Source: Affinundibacterium fentianense (GTDB taxonomy: Bacteria > Pseudomonadota > Gammaproteobacteria > Burkholderiales > Burkholderiaceae_D). From it: DNA of 64,000 nt. The DNA lies in assembly GCF_018139545.1 (NCBI RefSeq), contig NZ_JAGSPJ010000005.1:167015-231014 (forward strand), given 5' to 3'. The notes beneath the pieces were generated by a model. The model saw only the letters and a program-made list of their open reading frames with translations, had not been told where the DNA came from and did not search any database. Below are positions 38,116 through 48,851 of the stretch, in pieces; positions within the stretch are counted from its first letter, which is position 1; each line of letters begins with the position of its first letter. Position numbers and translations under genes: made by a program.

Positions 38116-38148
38116 CGCTCAGCATCCATTCGGGTGCTGAGCGTTGTT
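38116..38148. terminator. Terminator between convergent cysB and dxs
   Basis: CGCTCAGCA pairs perfectly with TGCTGAGCG (9 bp, 10-base loop), followed by TTGTTGT on the rightward strand. Its position between converging genes supports use by both. Confidence 0.8.
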
Positions 38149-38156
38149 GTACAGGA

Positions 38157-40010
38157 TTAAACGGATGGTTCGATTCCAAAGCGTTGCTGGATAGAAGTAA
38201 GTATGCCTTCTGGATTCAGGCCGCTTTCTGCGAGGAGTAAACTGGGATCGCCGTGATCAATGAATTGATCAGGCAATCCAAGAATTAACAAAGGTTTGTT
38301 CAAATTTGCAGAAGCAAGAAATTCAGCAACAGCGGAACCGGCGCCGCCCATTATGCAACCTTCTTCCACTGTGACCAGTGCGTCGTGGCTTGCTGCCATC
38401 GCGCGTATCATCTCTTGGTCAATTGGTTTGATGAAGCGCATGTTCACTACCGTGGCATCAATACTCGTTGCAGCTAAGATAGCTGGATGTACCATCGAGC
38501 CAAACGCCAAGATTGCGATTTTCTTGCCCTGGCGCTTGAGCTCCGCCTTACCAATGGGAAGTTGGCTTAGGTCGTTTTCGATCGCAGCACCAATCCCTGC
38601 ACCACGCGGATAACGAATCGCGGCTGGGCCTGGATAGTGGTAGCCAGTGGTCAACATTTGGCGACATTCGTTTTCATCGCTTGCCGCCATCACGACCATA
38701 TTCGGAATACAACGCAAATACGCGAGATCATAGTTGCCAGCGTGGGTTGCACCGTCTGCACCGACTAAGCCCGCACGGTCTAAGGCAAACGTTACATCTA
38801 AATTTTGCAATGCGACATCATGGATTAATTGATCGTAAGCGCGTTGTAAGAAAGTCGAATAGATCGCTACCACCGGCTTGAGACCTTCCGTCGCCAAGCC
38901 ACCGGCAAAGGTCACGGAATGTTGCTCTGCGATCCCGACATCGTAGTAGCGCTGAGGGAAGCGTTGTTCAAATTCCACCATGCCAGAGCCTTCTCGCATC
39001 GCAGGAGTGATACCGATCAATTTGTCGTCGGCGCTTGCCATATCACATAACCAATCGCCAAAAACCTGTGTATAGGTTTTTTTTGCGGCAGTGGTGGCGG
39101 GTTTAATTCCTTCGGCGGGATTAAACTTGCCCGGACCGTGATACAAAATAGGGTCGGCTTCGGCGAGTTTGTAGCCCTGTCCCTTTTTAGTCACCACGTG
39201 CAAAAATTGTGGGCCTTTCAGATTTTTGATATTTTGCAGGGTAGGAATGAGCGATTCGAGGTCATGGCCATCAATCGGACCAATGTAATTGAAACCAAAT
39301 TCTTCGAACATGGTTGCAGGCACGACCATACCTTTTGCATGCTCTTCAAATCGGCGCGCAAGCTCTAACATCGGTGTTGGTAAAACAGATTTGCCAACGT
39401 TTCTCGCTGCGGCATAAAATTTACCGGACATCAAGCGTGCTAAATAGCGGTTCAACGCACCGACAGGCGGAGAAATGGACATATCGTTGTCATTTAAGAC
39501 CACCAGCATATTGATATCGTCGTAGACACCCGCATTGTTCATTGCTTCGAATGCCATGCCAGCGGTCATCGAGCCATCACCAATAATCGCTACCGCATGC
39601 CGCGATTCACCCTTGGTTTTGGCCGCTAATGCCATTCCAAGTGCGGCGGAAATTGAAGTCGAAGAGTGCGCTGTCCCGAAGGTATCGTATTCGCTCTCGA
39701 CTCTGCGAGGAAATCCCGAAATACCGCCATGTTGACGTAGGCTATGCATCTGATCACGACGACCTGTCAAAATCTTGTGGGGATAGGTTTGATGACCTAC
39801 GTCCCAGACTAAGCGATCTTCTGGTGTATTGAAAACATAATGCAAGGCGATGGTCAGTTCCACCGTGCCGAGATTGGAGGATAAATGGCCACCTGTTTTC
39901 GATACAGACTCAATCACATATTGGCGCAATTCATCGGCCAATGCACTTAATTGATGGCGATTGAGCGCACGTAAATCAGCTGGCGAGTTAATCGTATTGA
40001 GTAGGGACAT
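38157..40010 (-). CDS. dxs: 1-deoxy-D-xylulose-5-phosphate synthase
   Basis: Dxs is the first enzyme of the MEP isoprenoid pathway: pyruvate + glyceraldehyde-3-phosphate to DXP, thiamine diphosphate and Mg2+ dependent, cytoplasmic. The 617-aa protein shows the early [17 protein letters not shown] segment, the ThDP motif [15 protein letters not shown] with [22 protein letters not shown], and YPRG.G near the C-terminal transketolase domain. It starts 2 bp after the ispA stop in a leftward operon. Downstream is the shared terminator with cysB. Confidence 0.97.
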   Translation of the reverse strand: MSLLNTINSPADLRALNRHQLSALADELRQYVIESVSKTGGHLSSNLGTVELTIALHYVFNTPEDRLVWDVGHQTYPHKILTGRRDQMHSLRQHGGISGFPRRVESEYDTFGTAHSSTSISAALGMALAAKTKGESRHAVAIIGDGSMTAGMAFEAMNNAGVYDDINMLVVLNDNDMSISPPVGALNRYLARLMSGKFYAAARNVGKSVLPTPMLELARRFEEHAKGMVVPATMFEEFGFNYIGPIDGHDLESLIPTLQNIKNLKGPQFLHVVTKKGQGYKLAEADPILYHGPGKFNPAEGIKPATTAAKKTYTQVFGDWLCDMASADDKLIGITPAMREGSGMVEFEQRFPQRYYDVGIAEQHSVTFAGGLATEGLKPVVAIYSTFLQRAYDQLIHDVALQNLDVTFALDRAGLVGADGATHAGNYDLAYLRCIPNMVVMAASDENECRQMLTTGYHYPGPAAIRYPRGAGIGAAIENDLSQLPIGKAELKRQGKKIAILAFGSMVHPAILAATSIDATVVNMRFIKPIDQEMIRAMAASHDALVTVEEGCIMGGAGSAVAEFLASANLNKPLLILGLPDQFIDHGDPSLLLAESGLNPEGILTSIQQRFGIEPSV

Positions 40011-40012
40011 TA

Positions 40013-40900
40013 TTATGCTTTCCGCTGAACGATGAGGTCTGCAAGATCATGCAGATACTGGGCGGATTCTCCAAAAGGTAAAAGAGCTTGGTGTGCATCG
40101 TGGCACAATTGATCTGCGAGTTGACGCGAAGCTTCTAGTCCAAGCAAGGACACATAGGTTGGTTTATTGTCGGCGGCGTCCTTGCCCGCTGTTTTGCCTA
40201 ATGTGGCGGAATCCGCAGTCGCATCTAGGACATCATCAACTACCTGGAATGCCAAGCCAATCGCCCCCGCATAGATGTTCAACGCATCGACTTCTTTCGC
40301 TTCGAGTGGTTTGCCGCTCATCGCACCAAGCAGCACCGACGCTCTTAACAAAGCGCCCGTTTTTAATCTGTGCATTTGCTCCAGCTCGGCGCGATTCAAT
40401 GCCTTGCCAACACTCGCCAAATCGATGGCCTGCCCGCCACACATACCGACTGAGCCTGAGGCTTGCGCTAACAGTTGCAACATGGGTAGCTTGTGCTCAG
40501 CGCAGGCTTGTGATTCGCTCAAAACTAAAAATGCTTGCGCTTGTAGCGCGTCACCGACGAGTAAGGCGGTTGCTTCATCATATTTCTTATGAACGGTCGG
40601 TTTGCCGCGACGAAGTGCATCATCATCCATACACGGCATGTCATCATGTACTAATGAATAGGCATGTATCATTTCGACTGCACAAGCCGCACGCGATAAG
40701 AGTTCTGCCGGCGCTTGAAACAATTCACCTGCCGCAAAAACCAGCAATGGGCGCACACGTTTTCCGCCATCCAAAACGGCATAGGCCATCGCTTCGTGTA
40801 AAGTCTTTGGTGCTAGTGTGACCGGAGGGAGATACTTTTCTAAAGCAATTTCGACATCAGCTTGAATCTGCTTCATCCATGTTTGAAATGCTGCGCTCAT
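40013..40900 (-). CDS. ispA: Farnesyl (polyprenyl) diphosphate synthase
   Basis: The 295-aa enzyme condenses DMAPP/GPP with IPP to farnesyl diphosphate. The first Asp-rich motif is DDMPCMDDD (about residues 89-97), the bacterial FPPS type with two extra residues. GGKRVRPLL precedes it, CGGQAIDL lies mid-protein, and the second motif DDVLD is near residue 217. It overlaps the xseB stop (ATGA) and is followed immediately by dxs: the classic xseB-ispA-dxs operon. Confidence 0.96.
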   Translation of the reverse strand: MSAAFQTWMKQIQADVEIALEKYLPPVTLAPKTLHEAMAYAVLDGGKRVRPLLVFAAGELFQAPAELLSRAACAVEMIHAYSLVHDDMPCMDDDALRRGKPTVHKKYDEATALLVGDALQAQAFLVLSESQACAEHKLPMLQLLAQASGSVGMCGGQAIDLASVGKALNRAELEQMHRLKTGALLRASVLLGAMSGKPLEAKEVDALNIYAGAIGLAFQVVDDVLDATADSATLGKTAGKDAADNKPTYVSLLGLEASRQLADQLCHDAHQALLPFGESAQYLHDLADLIVQRKA

Positions 40901-41157
40901 GCTTGGCCCTTGTTGTCTTCGACCTGATCGGAGGAAAAGGGTTTAAGCATACCAGCATCCAAAATTTTGACTTGTTGTTCAACTTTTTCTAATTGTGAGG
41001 CACAAAATTTGATCAGCTCTGAGCCACGTTGATATGCACTGACTGACGCTTCGAGTGGAAGTTGGCCTGTTTCCATTTGCGCTACCAATTCACTCAGTTC
41101 CGCCATAGCGCTTTCGAATGAAACTGGTGTGGCCTGCGATGGTAATTTCTTTGACAT
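40897..41157 (-). CDS. xseB: Exodeoxyribonuclease VII small subunit
   Basis: This 86-aa protein pairs with XseA to degrade single-stranded DNA. The family core is present: FESAMAELSELVAQMETGQLPLE split over residues ~14-36, then YQRGSELIKFC and a helical LEKVEQQVKIL. The start is set at 41157 (MSKKLPS). The longer reading frame to 41376 would add 73 residues without family resemblance. It is the first gene of the leftward isoprenoid operon. Confidence 0.94.
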   Translation of the reverse strand: MSKKLPSQATPVSFESAMAELSELVAQMETGQLPLEASVSAYQRGSELIKFCASQLEKVEQQVKILDAGMLKPFSSDQVEDNKGQA

Positions 41158-41570
41158 AGATTTGTTTGCAAGGTAGATTGCAGGAGCGGCAAGGCGAGAA
41201 TGCCAAGTTTTCTCAAAACCCTGTATTTTAGTGCAAAGGGGCTCGCCGTGTGGAGATATCCAAGGCAGTCTTCTAGAGGAAAGACTTAATATAAAAATAT
41301 TAAATTGGCAAAAAAGACTGCGATGTGCAAAAAAATGCTTAAAAAATGAGCGAAATTGCGTTTCAAACATTTCCATGTGGAAATAAATTGAATATAGTTG
41401 AGCTATGGCGAATGAGAAAGGACGATATTTGTGTCACCTCGTTCATACCAATTGTCGCAAAGCAAAAAACCTATTCATAAAAAGCGTAAAGTGGTCGTAA
41501 TACCCTAAATCGGGTGTTTAATTTGATGGTTGAGTGAAGCTTATAAGGTTGGTGTGGTAAAAATTCTTTT
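41158..41570. other. Divergent intergenic region between xseB and the DUF1631 gene
   Basis: About 410 bases, AT-rich around 41280-41560, holding promoters for both directions. The in-frame upstream extension of xseB is not credible as coding. No repeat, RNA or ribosome-dependent small gene was recognised. Confidence 0.55.
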
Positions 41571-44015
41571 ATGTCCATAAATCAAGTACATCCAAAGCAA
41601 GCAGCTAGCAATGCCAAACTGGAACAACCTGTTCCGTTGGATAAGCTTGATACATGGCAAGCGCTGATCCAACATGCCTACCAATTGTTGACGCCACAAA
41701 TCGATGCGTTTTCCGCACGCTTATCGCATGCACTTTTTGTAAAGTCTGAAGAAACCAGCGATTCGAAACTCGCGACGCTGTATTTTCATGGTGCGCAATT
41801 ACTGAAAAACAGTACCTATACCTATTACTATTTGTGCTCGGGAAATATTGAGAAAATATTAAGAAGCGAGACACAAGTCTTGCGCAACCCTGAAAAGAAA
41901 TCCCCCGCTGCTGTGGCCGACGTGGCGATGAGTCTCGTGTCCTATGAAGAAATGGATTTAAAACTGAGTATCAGCCGAGCTAGTCGTTCGCTCGAATTGA
42001 GCCATGCTGAAAGCCTCGCTGCATTGAATATGCGACTCGCAAGTTTATTGGGCGTAGAGACGCTAAATTTGGCGCAAAATCCTTTCCGACCAGAAGTATT
42101 TTTAAGAGCGGCGAATACTGCTTGGTGTGAATTTAATCCAGAAAAAGCGGCGCATGAATTCGTATTGCCGCTACTTAGTGATCTCCTTTTTGACCTCACA
42201 CCCGTCTACCTCGGTTTGAATGAGTTGCTCGTGGTGCGCGGCGTTTTACCGGATTTGCAGGAGACTTATCGTCTCAAGCGCAAACAAGCAAGTGTCGACG
42301 CTGCGCGCTTGGGTGAAGCAGTAAAGAATGAAGTAACAAAAAAATTAGAGCAATACTTTACTCAACAATCTGGTACGCAGACGACGCTCGTCCAAGGTGG
42401 CTTGCAGTCAGGCGGACAAAGCGGTGCTCATCTGAATACCGGTTTGTCCTATCCTCAGGATGCTGCCAATTTTCAGACGACAAATTCCGAGTTATTTCAA
42501 TACCTCGCTGGAATGCAAAAAAATATGGCATTCCAGCAACTTGTGTCAGGCGCCAATCAAGCGGTGCGTTTGTCGCAACTACGTCATGAGATGCCAGCGA
42601 TGTTGCACACTGGTGTTGAGAAACATACGTTTGATTTGCTGTCGCATGTCTTTGATGGTGTGCTCAATAATCAGGACATCGTTGATCCAATCAAAGATTT
42701 GATTAGCGCCTTACAAGTCCCTGTGTTAAAGGCCGCTTTGATCGATAAAGATTTTTTCTTTCAAGATACTCATCCTGCGCGGCGTTTGATTGATCTGCTC
42801 TCCAAATATAGTGCTGCGCTCGATCCCGCTAAAGGAGTCGATGATCCGCTCTTTCAAGAGATGCAGAGAAATGTATTGCGGGTTCAAAAAGAATTTGATC
42901 AGCAACTTAGCTTGTTTGATGAGGTCGTCACCGATCTCGAGAAGTTTATTCAACAAGAAGAAGCTGCCACCATCGAAGCATTGCAAGCGCCGATTAATCG
43001 TGCCTTACAAAGAGAGCGTTTTAAGCAAGCGAGTGAAGCAGCAAACAATGATGTGTCGATGCGAATCGGTACTGGGGAAGTCGTCGCGTTTGTTGAGACT
43101 TTTTTAGAGAATCGTTGGACCAAAGTGTTGACCTTGGCGTATAGCGTACAAGAACAAAAACCCCATGCTGTAGAAGATGCCATCAAGACGATGGATGACT
43201 TAATTTGGAGCATTAAGCCTAAGATCACCTTGGCGCAACGTCAGGACTTAATTAATCGATTACCGGGAATTTTGGCTCGCCTGAATAAGTGGCTAAGCCT
43301 CATTAAGTGGGAAGACGCCGACAGGGTTCAGTTTTTCGCTGACTTGGCTGAATGCCATGCTTCTATCGTACGGGCACCTCTAGAACTTTCGCCTGAGCGG
43401 CAAATGGAAATCGCCGTCGAGGCCGCGCAAATCGCAACGCAGCGTCGCCTCGAAAAACGCGCAAAAGCGGAGGCTGAAGCCAAAGCCAAGCAACAGGCAG
43501 AGGAGGAAGAGAAAGCACGCTTGTTGCAAGTGGCAATCGACAAAGCGAGGGCTGAAGCGAAAGCGCAAGCTGAAGCTGAAGCCGCGAGTAAAGAAATTCT
43601 GCGCGCTGAGCAAGCCGCGAATCAGGTCGATGCGGAAGTGGCAGTGCCACTCGCTACACCTAAACTTTTGCCGCAAATTGATGAAGCCGAAGTGGTCGCT
43701 AAAATTGAACAGGCTATTCAAGATGCGACGACGACGGTCGCCAACTTGGAGCGCGGTGTTTGGATCGAGTTCCAAGCGCACGATCAAGCTTGGATGAAAC
43801 TACGATTGGCTTGGGTAAGTCCTATGCGCAGCTTGTTTATTTTCACCTCCAGCCATAAAGAAAAATCCTTCTCGATGCCTGTGGATGAATTGGAAAAGCG
43901 CTTCCGTGAAGCCACGGTCAAGTTGATATCAACGGATCATGTTGTCGATCGCGCCTTATTGGCTGCACTCGATCAAAAACCCGTCATGGCTGCAGAAGAA
44001 GCGGTTGCCAGTTAA
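41571..44015 (+). CDS. DUF1631 family protein
   Basis: This is a large 814-aa, mostly helical cytoplasmic protein. The NPFRPEVFLRA segment (near residue 170) and the later RLPGILARLNKWLSLIKWED and C-terminal WIEFQAHDQAWMKLRLAWVSP portions match the DUF1631 architecture of Burkholderiales proteins. These are sometimes mislabelled as thymidine phosphorylase. Residues about 620-690 form an Ala/Glu/Lys/Gln-rich coiled coil. The C-terminal ~100 residues resemble a PilZ-like beta domain (FIFTSSHKEKSFSM), which is inference. The function is unknown. A 13-bp hairpin overlaps its stop codon. Confidence 0.82.
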   Translation: MSINQVHPKQAASNAKLEQPVPLDKLDTWQALIQHAYQLLTPQIDAFSARLSHALFVKSEETSDSKLATLYFHGAQLLKNSTYTYYYLCSGNIEKILRSETQVLRNPEKKSPAAVADVAMSLVSYEEMDLKLSISRASRSLELSHAESLAALNMRLASLLGVETLNLAQNPFRPEVFLRAANTAWCEFNPEKAAHEFVLPLLSDLLFDLTPVYLGLNELLVVRGVLPDLQETYRLKRKQASVDAARLGEAVKNEVTKKLEQYFTQQSGTQTTLVQGGLQSGGQSGAHLNTGLSYPQDAANFQTTNSELFQYLAGMQKNMAFQQLVSGANQAVRLSQLRHEMPAMLHTGVEKHTFDLLSHVFDGVLNNQDIVDPIKDLISALQVPVLKAALIDKDFFFQDTHPARRLIDLLSKYSAALDPAKGVDDPLFQEMQRNVLRVQKEFDQQLSLFDEVVTDLEKFIQQEEAATIEALQAPINRALQRERFKQASEAANNDVSMRIGTGEVVAFVETFLENRWTKVLTLAYSVQEQKPHAVEDAIKTMDDLIWSIKPKITLAQRQDLINRLPGILARLNKWLSLIKWEDADRVQFFADLAECHASIVRAPLELSPERQMEIAVEAAQIATQRRLEKRAKAEAEAKAKQQAEEEEKARLLQVAIDKARAEAKAQAEAEAASKEILRAEQAANQVDAEVAVPLATPKLLPQIDEAEVVAKIEQAIQDATTTVANLERGVWIEFQAHDQAWMKLRLAWVSPMRSLFIFTSSHKEKSFSMPVDELEKRFREATVKLISTDHVVDRALLAALDQKPVMAAEEAVAS

Positions 44016-44047
44016 ATTGTCTACGCTAACAATGGCGTAGACAATTT
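44014..44047. terminator. Long perfect hairpin overlapping the DUF1631 stop codon
   Basis: AAATTGTCTACGC pairs perfectly with GCGTAGACAATTT (13 bp, 8-base loop), beginning within the TAA stop. Arms are A- and T-edged, so it can work on either strand between the convergent genes, although the T-run is short. Confidence 0.8.
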
Positions 44048-44103
44048 CGGCGCTCTGCTGGGTGCGCAGCGGTGTAAAAAAATAGAAAAATCCCCCTTGG
44101 TTG

Positions 44104-46734
44104 TCAGTGCTTTAGCTGCCGTACCGCCTGTTTGAATTCAACTACCATATTGTCATCCGTGATGTTGAGACGCGCGTTGTCGCGCAAAATGGCCTCGCGT
44201 TGATCGAGAAGTTCCCACTGGCTTAACTTGTCTAATTCTTCTAATAGTGCCGGGCTTTGCGTGAAGATAGAACGATTTTCTGCATCTTTAAATTTCAGCA
44301 AAGATGCACGTCGTTCTTCTTGGCTAATATTAAATGGGGTATCGCTTGCAGCGACAAAATTCTGTACTCTTAAGATATATTTGAACTGACGCGCAGCGGT
44401 ATAGACGACATCTTCATTGCCAGTTGTGTTGTAGTAAATCACTCCGCCCGGTTGGAGTCGTGTCTTTGCCAATTTTAAGAAATCTTCAGATAGCAAGTTG
44501 GTTGCATTGCTTCGCCAAAAGAAAGTGGTGTTCATCACGATAAGATCGAATTTCTCATCGGGATGATTGCGTATCCAACGCCGCCCATCGTCGAAAAACA
44601 AGCGAAACTTTGGAGAAGCGAAGATCGAAGCGATTGCTGGATAGTGAGAAATGATTTCCACATAGGCACGATTGATTTCAATCGCTGTCAGATTTTCAAT
44701 GTCAGCATGATTCAATAATACGCGAGTCCAGGAGCCAGAACTGAGGCCGATTTCAAGAACGCGTTTGGGTTGGCGATGCAAAGCAGAAATGAGATAGGTG
44801 CGTTCTATCATATTATCGTTGAGTACCGGATCTGTATTGAATTTTCCATCGTAAATTCCACCCCCGTAAATGATATCGGACCCTGACTTGTTTGCCGCGA
44901 CTGTGACAATGCCGGAGCGACTCTCTTTGACATACTTAAAGCTTTGCGCCTGATGATCCGCGAATTGAAGTTTCTCTAGATAGTTTTGAAATCCCGTTGG
45001 GTGAAGTGCGACCATGCACAGACTAGCGATAGCGAGGCTGGCTAAGGTGAGGCGCTTGAAATTCATTTTGGGGATGCGTAATGGTTGTCTCGCATCGTGA
45101 TTTTTGGATGGAATAAACCAGAGGAAGACAAAAATAGCCAGCATTGAAATTGTGCTCAATATGGCTATATTTTCACGCAAAGTATAAAAGTCGAGCAATA
45201 AGAAGCCAGTGATGACGGGCCCTGTACTGGCACCGATAATGTTCGCAAAATATAGCCAACTCATGCGCATGGTCGAGTCCTGCTCATCAGAACGTAAACC
45301 TGCATGAATCAATAAGGGCAGCAAACTTCCGGCATAAAACGCGATCAAAGTGATCAATACATATGCGATGCCCAAGCCAGCGTCTTTACCTGCAATAGCG
45401 GTGATATGGGCGACGATAGGTAAAGCGAGATAAAACAGCAAAGTCGCATAGATCATGTAGCTGACAGTTTTGCGAATAATATTTGTATTCGACTCACACA
45501 GTGACTTTGCTCTCAATGATCCCAAGGTAATTCCAAGTAAGAACGTGGCCAATAGTTGACCAAAAATCTGTGGTGAGCCACCACTAAGAAAACCCAAAAT
45601 TCGATACCACAAGATTTCTTGACTTAGCGAGACGTACCCGACAATGGTGAGGCTAACGAAGACAAGCGGAAAAGGCAGAGTGGGTGATGCCGTCGCGCCG
45701 ATGCGAGCGGAAGTCGAAGCCAGGTCGGCGGCGACAGGTTTTTTTAGGTGTCGACTCGGGTGAAGAACCAATGCTGCAGTGACGAAATTGCACATTGCTG
45801 CCACCAGAATAGAGGTTTTTAGACCAGTGATAACAAACAAAATTTCGACCGTTGCAAATGCGGCGATCGCTGAACCCAAGGTGTTTAATGCATATAAGAG
45901 GCCCAACGTCTGGCCGAAATTATGAAAGTATTTCTGCAAATGGGCGACCAAAATGGGCAAAGTCGCACCCATCAGTAAAGTTGGAATGCCGAGAATTGCA
46001 TAGGTTGAAAGTGCTAAGGTCGTTAACGAATGGGTGTCTATTTGATGGCTGATCCAGCTGATCACGTCTAAGCTGAAAAAACCGAAGATGCCTATTCCCA
46101 ATTCAAGCACAAGAAAAATGCGCAGAGCGTGTCGACCAAAATGCTGCTGCGCGAAGCCGCCAATTAAGGCACCAATACCTAATCCAAACATGAAAATCGA
46201 AACAATAATGGTGACGGATTCGCTATTGATACCAAAAGATGTAAATAAGACGCGCTGCCAAATTACTTGGTAGATCAGTGCGGAAAATCCTGAAACGAGA
46301 AAAAGCAGCGCAACATATTTCTCAGAACTAAAAATGGCCGTTCTGCCTTTTGCGCCAGTGAGGATTAGGTACATCACGCTGGTCCAGATCGCCATGCCCA
46401 CCACTAAGAAACTTGTGTAGAGAAAGTACGAGCCTTGTCCGAGTATCGCCTGTGGTGGCAGCAGGAATGCTAGATAGGGTAACAGGCATACAAATCGAAA
46501 TGTTTTGCGACGAGTCTGTTCTGGTATTGTCCCAACTAAATTTTTCTCGATGTAGTTGTCGAGGAGACGCAGTCCAAATGGTAGTCCGAGCAAGATGAGT
46601 AGATGCCAGTGATTTTGTATTGACCCAAGTTGCGCATCCAAAAGTCGAGCAGAAAAATTGGGATAGGTACAAGCCAATCCATAAAATATACCAACAAGGT
46701 AAGGCAGTAAGTGTAGAAAAATCGTGCTAGGCAT
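44104..46734 (-). CDS. Multi-pass membrane protein fused to spermidine-synthase-like methyltransferase-fold domain
   Basis: The protein is 876 aa. The first ~570 residues contain many hydrophobic helices resembling an MFS-like transporter, including a duplicated FLVSGFSALIYQVIWQRVL and LSQEILWYRILGFLSGGS typical of such fusions. The last ~280 residues form a Rossmann domain like spermidine synthase: IYGGGIYDGKFN, LEIGLSSGSWTRVLL, LTAIEINRAYVEII, FFDDGRRWIR and FDLIVMNTTFF. The LEIG.SSG/EIN/DDGR motifs are those of aminopropyltransferases. Such fusions are widespread in bacteria, but their substrate is not established. It is divergent from glutamate dehydrogenase. Confidence 0.88.
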   Translation of the reverse strand: MPSTIFLHLLPYLVGIFYGLACTYPNFSARLLDAQLGSIQNHWHLLILLGLPFGLRLLDNYIEKNLVGTIPEQTRRKTFRFVCLLPYLAFLLPPQAILGQGSYFLYTSFLVVGMAIWTSVMYLILTGAKGRTAIFSSEKYVALLFLVSGFSALIYQVIWQRVLFTSFGINSESVTIIVSIFMFGLGIGALIGGFAQQHFGRHALRIFLVLELGIGIFGFFSLDVISWISHQIDTHSLTTLALSTYAILGIPTLLMGATLPILVAHLQKYFHNFGQTLGLLYALNTLGSAIAAFATVEILFVITGLKTSILVAAMCNFVTAALVLHPSRHLKKPVAADLASTSARIGATASPTLPFPLVFVSLTIVGYVSLSQEILWYRILGFLSGGSPQIFGQLLATFLLGITLGSLRAKSLCESNTNIIRKTVSYMIYATLLFYLALPIVAHITAIAGKDAGLGIAYVLITLIAFYAGSLLPLLIHAGLRSDEQDSTMRMSWLYFANIIGASTGPVITGFLLLDFYTLRENIAILSTISMLAIFVFLWFIPSKNHDARQPLRIPKMNFKRLTLASLAIASLCMVALHPTGFQNYLEKLQFADHQAQSFKYVKESRSGIVTVAANKSGSDIIYGGGIYDGKFNTDPVLNDNMIERTYLISALHRQPKRVLEIGLSSGSWTRVLLNHADIENLTAIEINRAYVEIISHYPAIASIFASPKFRLFFDDGRRWIRNHPDEKFDLIVMNTTFFWRSNATNLLSEDFLKLAKTRLQPGGVIYYNTTGNEDVVYTAARQFKYILRVQNFVAASDTPFNISQEERRASLLKFKDAENRSIFTQSPALLEELDKLSQWELLDQREAILRDNARLNITDDNMVVEFKQAVRQLKH

Positions 46735-47260
46735 GAGTTGATTTCCTGTTTCATTCGACGATGATTAAATTGACTTCGACATCGAGTGGGTGGGGCTAAA
46801 CGCTTATTATGCTTGTCTTACTCGAGACGTTTCGAATTTTTTTTGCATGAAAGTCGCGTTCAATACACAAACGTATCTGGCGCAATCGTTTGCGTCGTCT
46901 TGCGGGGAGATGAGAGATCAAATGTTGATCGTGATGATTGGTGTGAGCGAGGTTTCTTCTTGCGTCTCGACTGACTCGTCTCTCGTCGTGGAAATGCCGC
47001 AATGGGCGGACTTTTTTTCTCTCTATTTTGTTTTTTTGATTGGCGCCCACCTCGATTTTGATCAGGACTCGCTCCGATAAAGTTTATGCATTTCATGCAT
47101 AGTTAGATGCAAACAAAGCATTGGAACGCTGGATGTGACTTGCCTTAAGATGCGCTGCCTGCGATGCAATCAGTTGGATTTAACAAGAATCCGTAGGCAA
47201 GAATAGCGAAAACTAAAGATCAAAACCAAGAAATTTTATTCAAGAAGAGCGAGCCTTATC
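46735..47260. other. Divergent intergenic region before glutamate dehydrogenase
   Basis: These 526 bases hold no gene I can support. Open frames at 46786-47080 lack a ribosome site and resemble no family. The inverted repeat TATGCA-TTTCA-TGCATA (47085-47101) lies about 160 bp upstream of the dehydrogenase start and could be an operator. Promoters for both flanking genes are expected. Confidence 0.5.
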
Positions 47261-48547
47261 ATGTCGAGTAATCACCAAATTCCTTCTTATTTAACCCCAC
47301 ACGCGACGGGGCCGTGGAATGTCTATTTGGAACAAATTGATCGCGTCACACCCTATCTAGGTAGTCTTTCACGTTGGGTCGAAACTCTAAAACGTCCTAA
47401 GCGTATTTTGATCGTTGACGTTCCGATTGAACGCGATGACGGCACGATCGCGCACTTTGAAGGCTATCGCGTGCAACACAATACTTCGCGTGGCCCTGGT
47501 AAAGGTGGCGTGCGTTTCCATCAAGATGTGACATTGTCTGAAGTGATGGCATTGTCTGCTTGGATGACGATTAAGAACTCGGCGGTCAACGTTCCTTACG
47601 GCGGTGCTAAAGGAGGTATTCGCGTTGATCCTAAAACTTTGTCACGCGGTGAATTGATGCGTATGACGCGTCGCTACACATCCGAAATCGGGATCATCAT
47701 CGGCCCAGATAAAGATATTCCAGCACCAGACGTCAATACCAACGAGCAAACCATGGCGTGGATGATGGATACCTATTCCATGAATGAAGGTCGCACCGCG
47801 ACAGGTGTGGTTACTGGTAAGCCTATTTCTTTAGGCGGTAGCTTGGGGCGCCGAGAAGCGACAGGTCGTGGTGTTTTCGTAGTAGGTTGCGAAGCTGCCG
47901 CGAAAAAAGGTGTGACGATTGCTGGCGCAAAAATCGCAGTACAAGGTTTTGGTAATGTGGGCGGGATCGCAGCGCGTTTATTCGCGGATGCTGGCTCCAA
48001 AGTGGTGGCGGTACAAGATCATGGCGGTACGATATTCCACTCAAATGGTTTGGATGTGCATAAGTTGTTAGATCACGTCGCGGCGAATGGCAGTGTTGCT
48101 GGTTTCCCTGGTGCTGAAGCGGTATTGCCGAACGAAGAATTCTGGAAAGTGCAATGCGATATCTTGATTCCAGCCGCTTTGGAACAACAAATCACAGAAG
48201 CGAATGCCAATCAAATTACGGCAAAAATTATACTCGAAGGTGCGAATGGTCCAACTACGCCAGAGGCTGACGATATTTTGCGTGACCGCGGTGTTTTGGT
48301 GGTGCCTGACGTCATTGCAAACGCCGGTGGCGTAACGGTTTCCTACTTTGAATGGGTACAAGATTTCTCTAGCTATTTCTGGACTGAAGATGAAATCAAC
48401 AATCGCTTAACCCGTATTATGAAAGAAGCATTCCATTCAGTATGGCAAGTGACCGAGGATAAGAATGTTTCCTTGCGTACAGCGGCGTTTATTATTGCTT
48501 GTACTCGTGTATTGCAAGCGCGAGAAGTCCGAGGTCTCTACCCATAA
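47261..48547 (+). CDS. Glu/Leu/Phe/Val-type glutamate dehydrogenase
   Basis: This 428-aa cytoplasmic enzyme interconverts glutamate and 2-oxoglutarate plus ammonia with NAD(P). The catalytic Lys motif is [13 protein letters not shown] (about residues 108-120), the dinucleotide motif is VQGFGNVG (about 228-235), and [13 protein letters not shown] is conserved. It matches the ~425-residue hexameric class rather than the E. coli GdhA type. Cofactor preference cannot be settled by eye. An amino-acid-binding protein gene follows. Confidence 0.95.
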   Translation: MSSNHQIPSYLTPHATGPWNVYLEQIDRVTPYLGSLSRWVETLKRPKRILIVDVPIERDDGTIAHFEGYRVQHNTSRGPGKGGVRFHQDVTLSEVMALSAWMTIKNSAVNVPYGGAKGGIRVDPKTLSRGELMRMTRRYTSEIGIIIGPDKDIPAPDVNTNEQTMAWMMDTYSMNEGRTATGVVTGKPISLGGSLGRREATGRGVFVVGCEAAAKKGVTIAGAKIAVQGFGNVGGIAARLFADAGSKVVAVQDHGGTIFHSNGLDVHKLLDHVAANGSVAGFPGAEAVLPNEEFWKVQCDILIPAALEQQITEANANQITAKIILEGANGPTTPEADDILRDRGVLVVPDVIANAGGVTVSYFEWVQDFSSYFWTEDEINNRLTRIMKEAFHSVWQVTEDKNVSLRTAAFIIACTRVLQAREVRGLYP

Positions 48548-48851
48548 TTGAGCGCGGCGATAAATTCGATTCTCGGGCGCATAGCGGCGTTGTCTTTCCT
48601 CGCAATATTGACATATTGCTGCGATAGACGCCTTGCTCTGCATCCCGAGTATCAAATTTCTCTTGGCTCAATAGTGTTTGAAATTCGATAGAAAAAAGAT
48701 TTGTAAGGTGGGAAAAGCCCGCGCCGCCAGACCATGCAGTAACTGCGTGTCTTCAGTTTTTTCAACTTACTCCAAACTTCTTCCAACCAAACACACAAAT
48801 TCCGCAAAGTGTAAAATAGCATGGCAAATGTTTCCGCTTCAAAGGAATACC
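48548..48851. other. Intergenic region between glutamate dehydrogenase and the binding-protein gene
   Basis: About 300 bases. The reading frame of the next gene is open back to 48678, but this part reads as non-signal, Cys/Lys-rich sequence and is not credible as coding. AAAGGA at 48841-48846 marks the downstream start. No clear terminator was seen. Confidence 0.55.

Noticed and set aside
41158..41376. N-terminal extension of xseB by 73 codons
   Set aside because: Phe/His-rich sequence unlike any XseB, which is normally about 80 residues; an internal ATG gives the expected protein.
46786..47080. Two rightward open frames in the gap before glutamate dehydrogenase
   Set aside because: Unusual composition, no ribosome site, no family match. 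Better explained as a promoter region.
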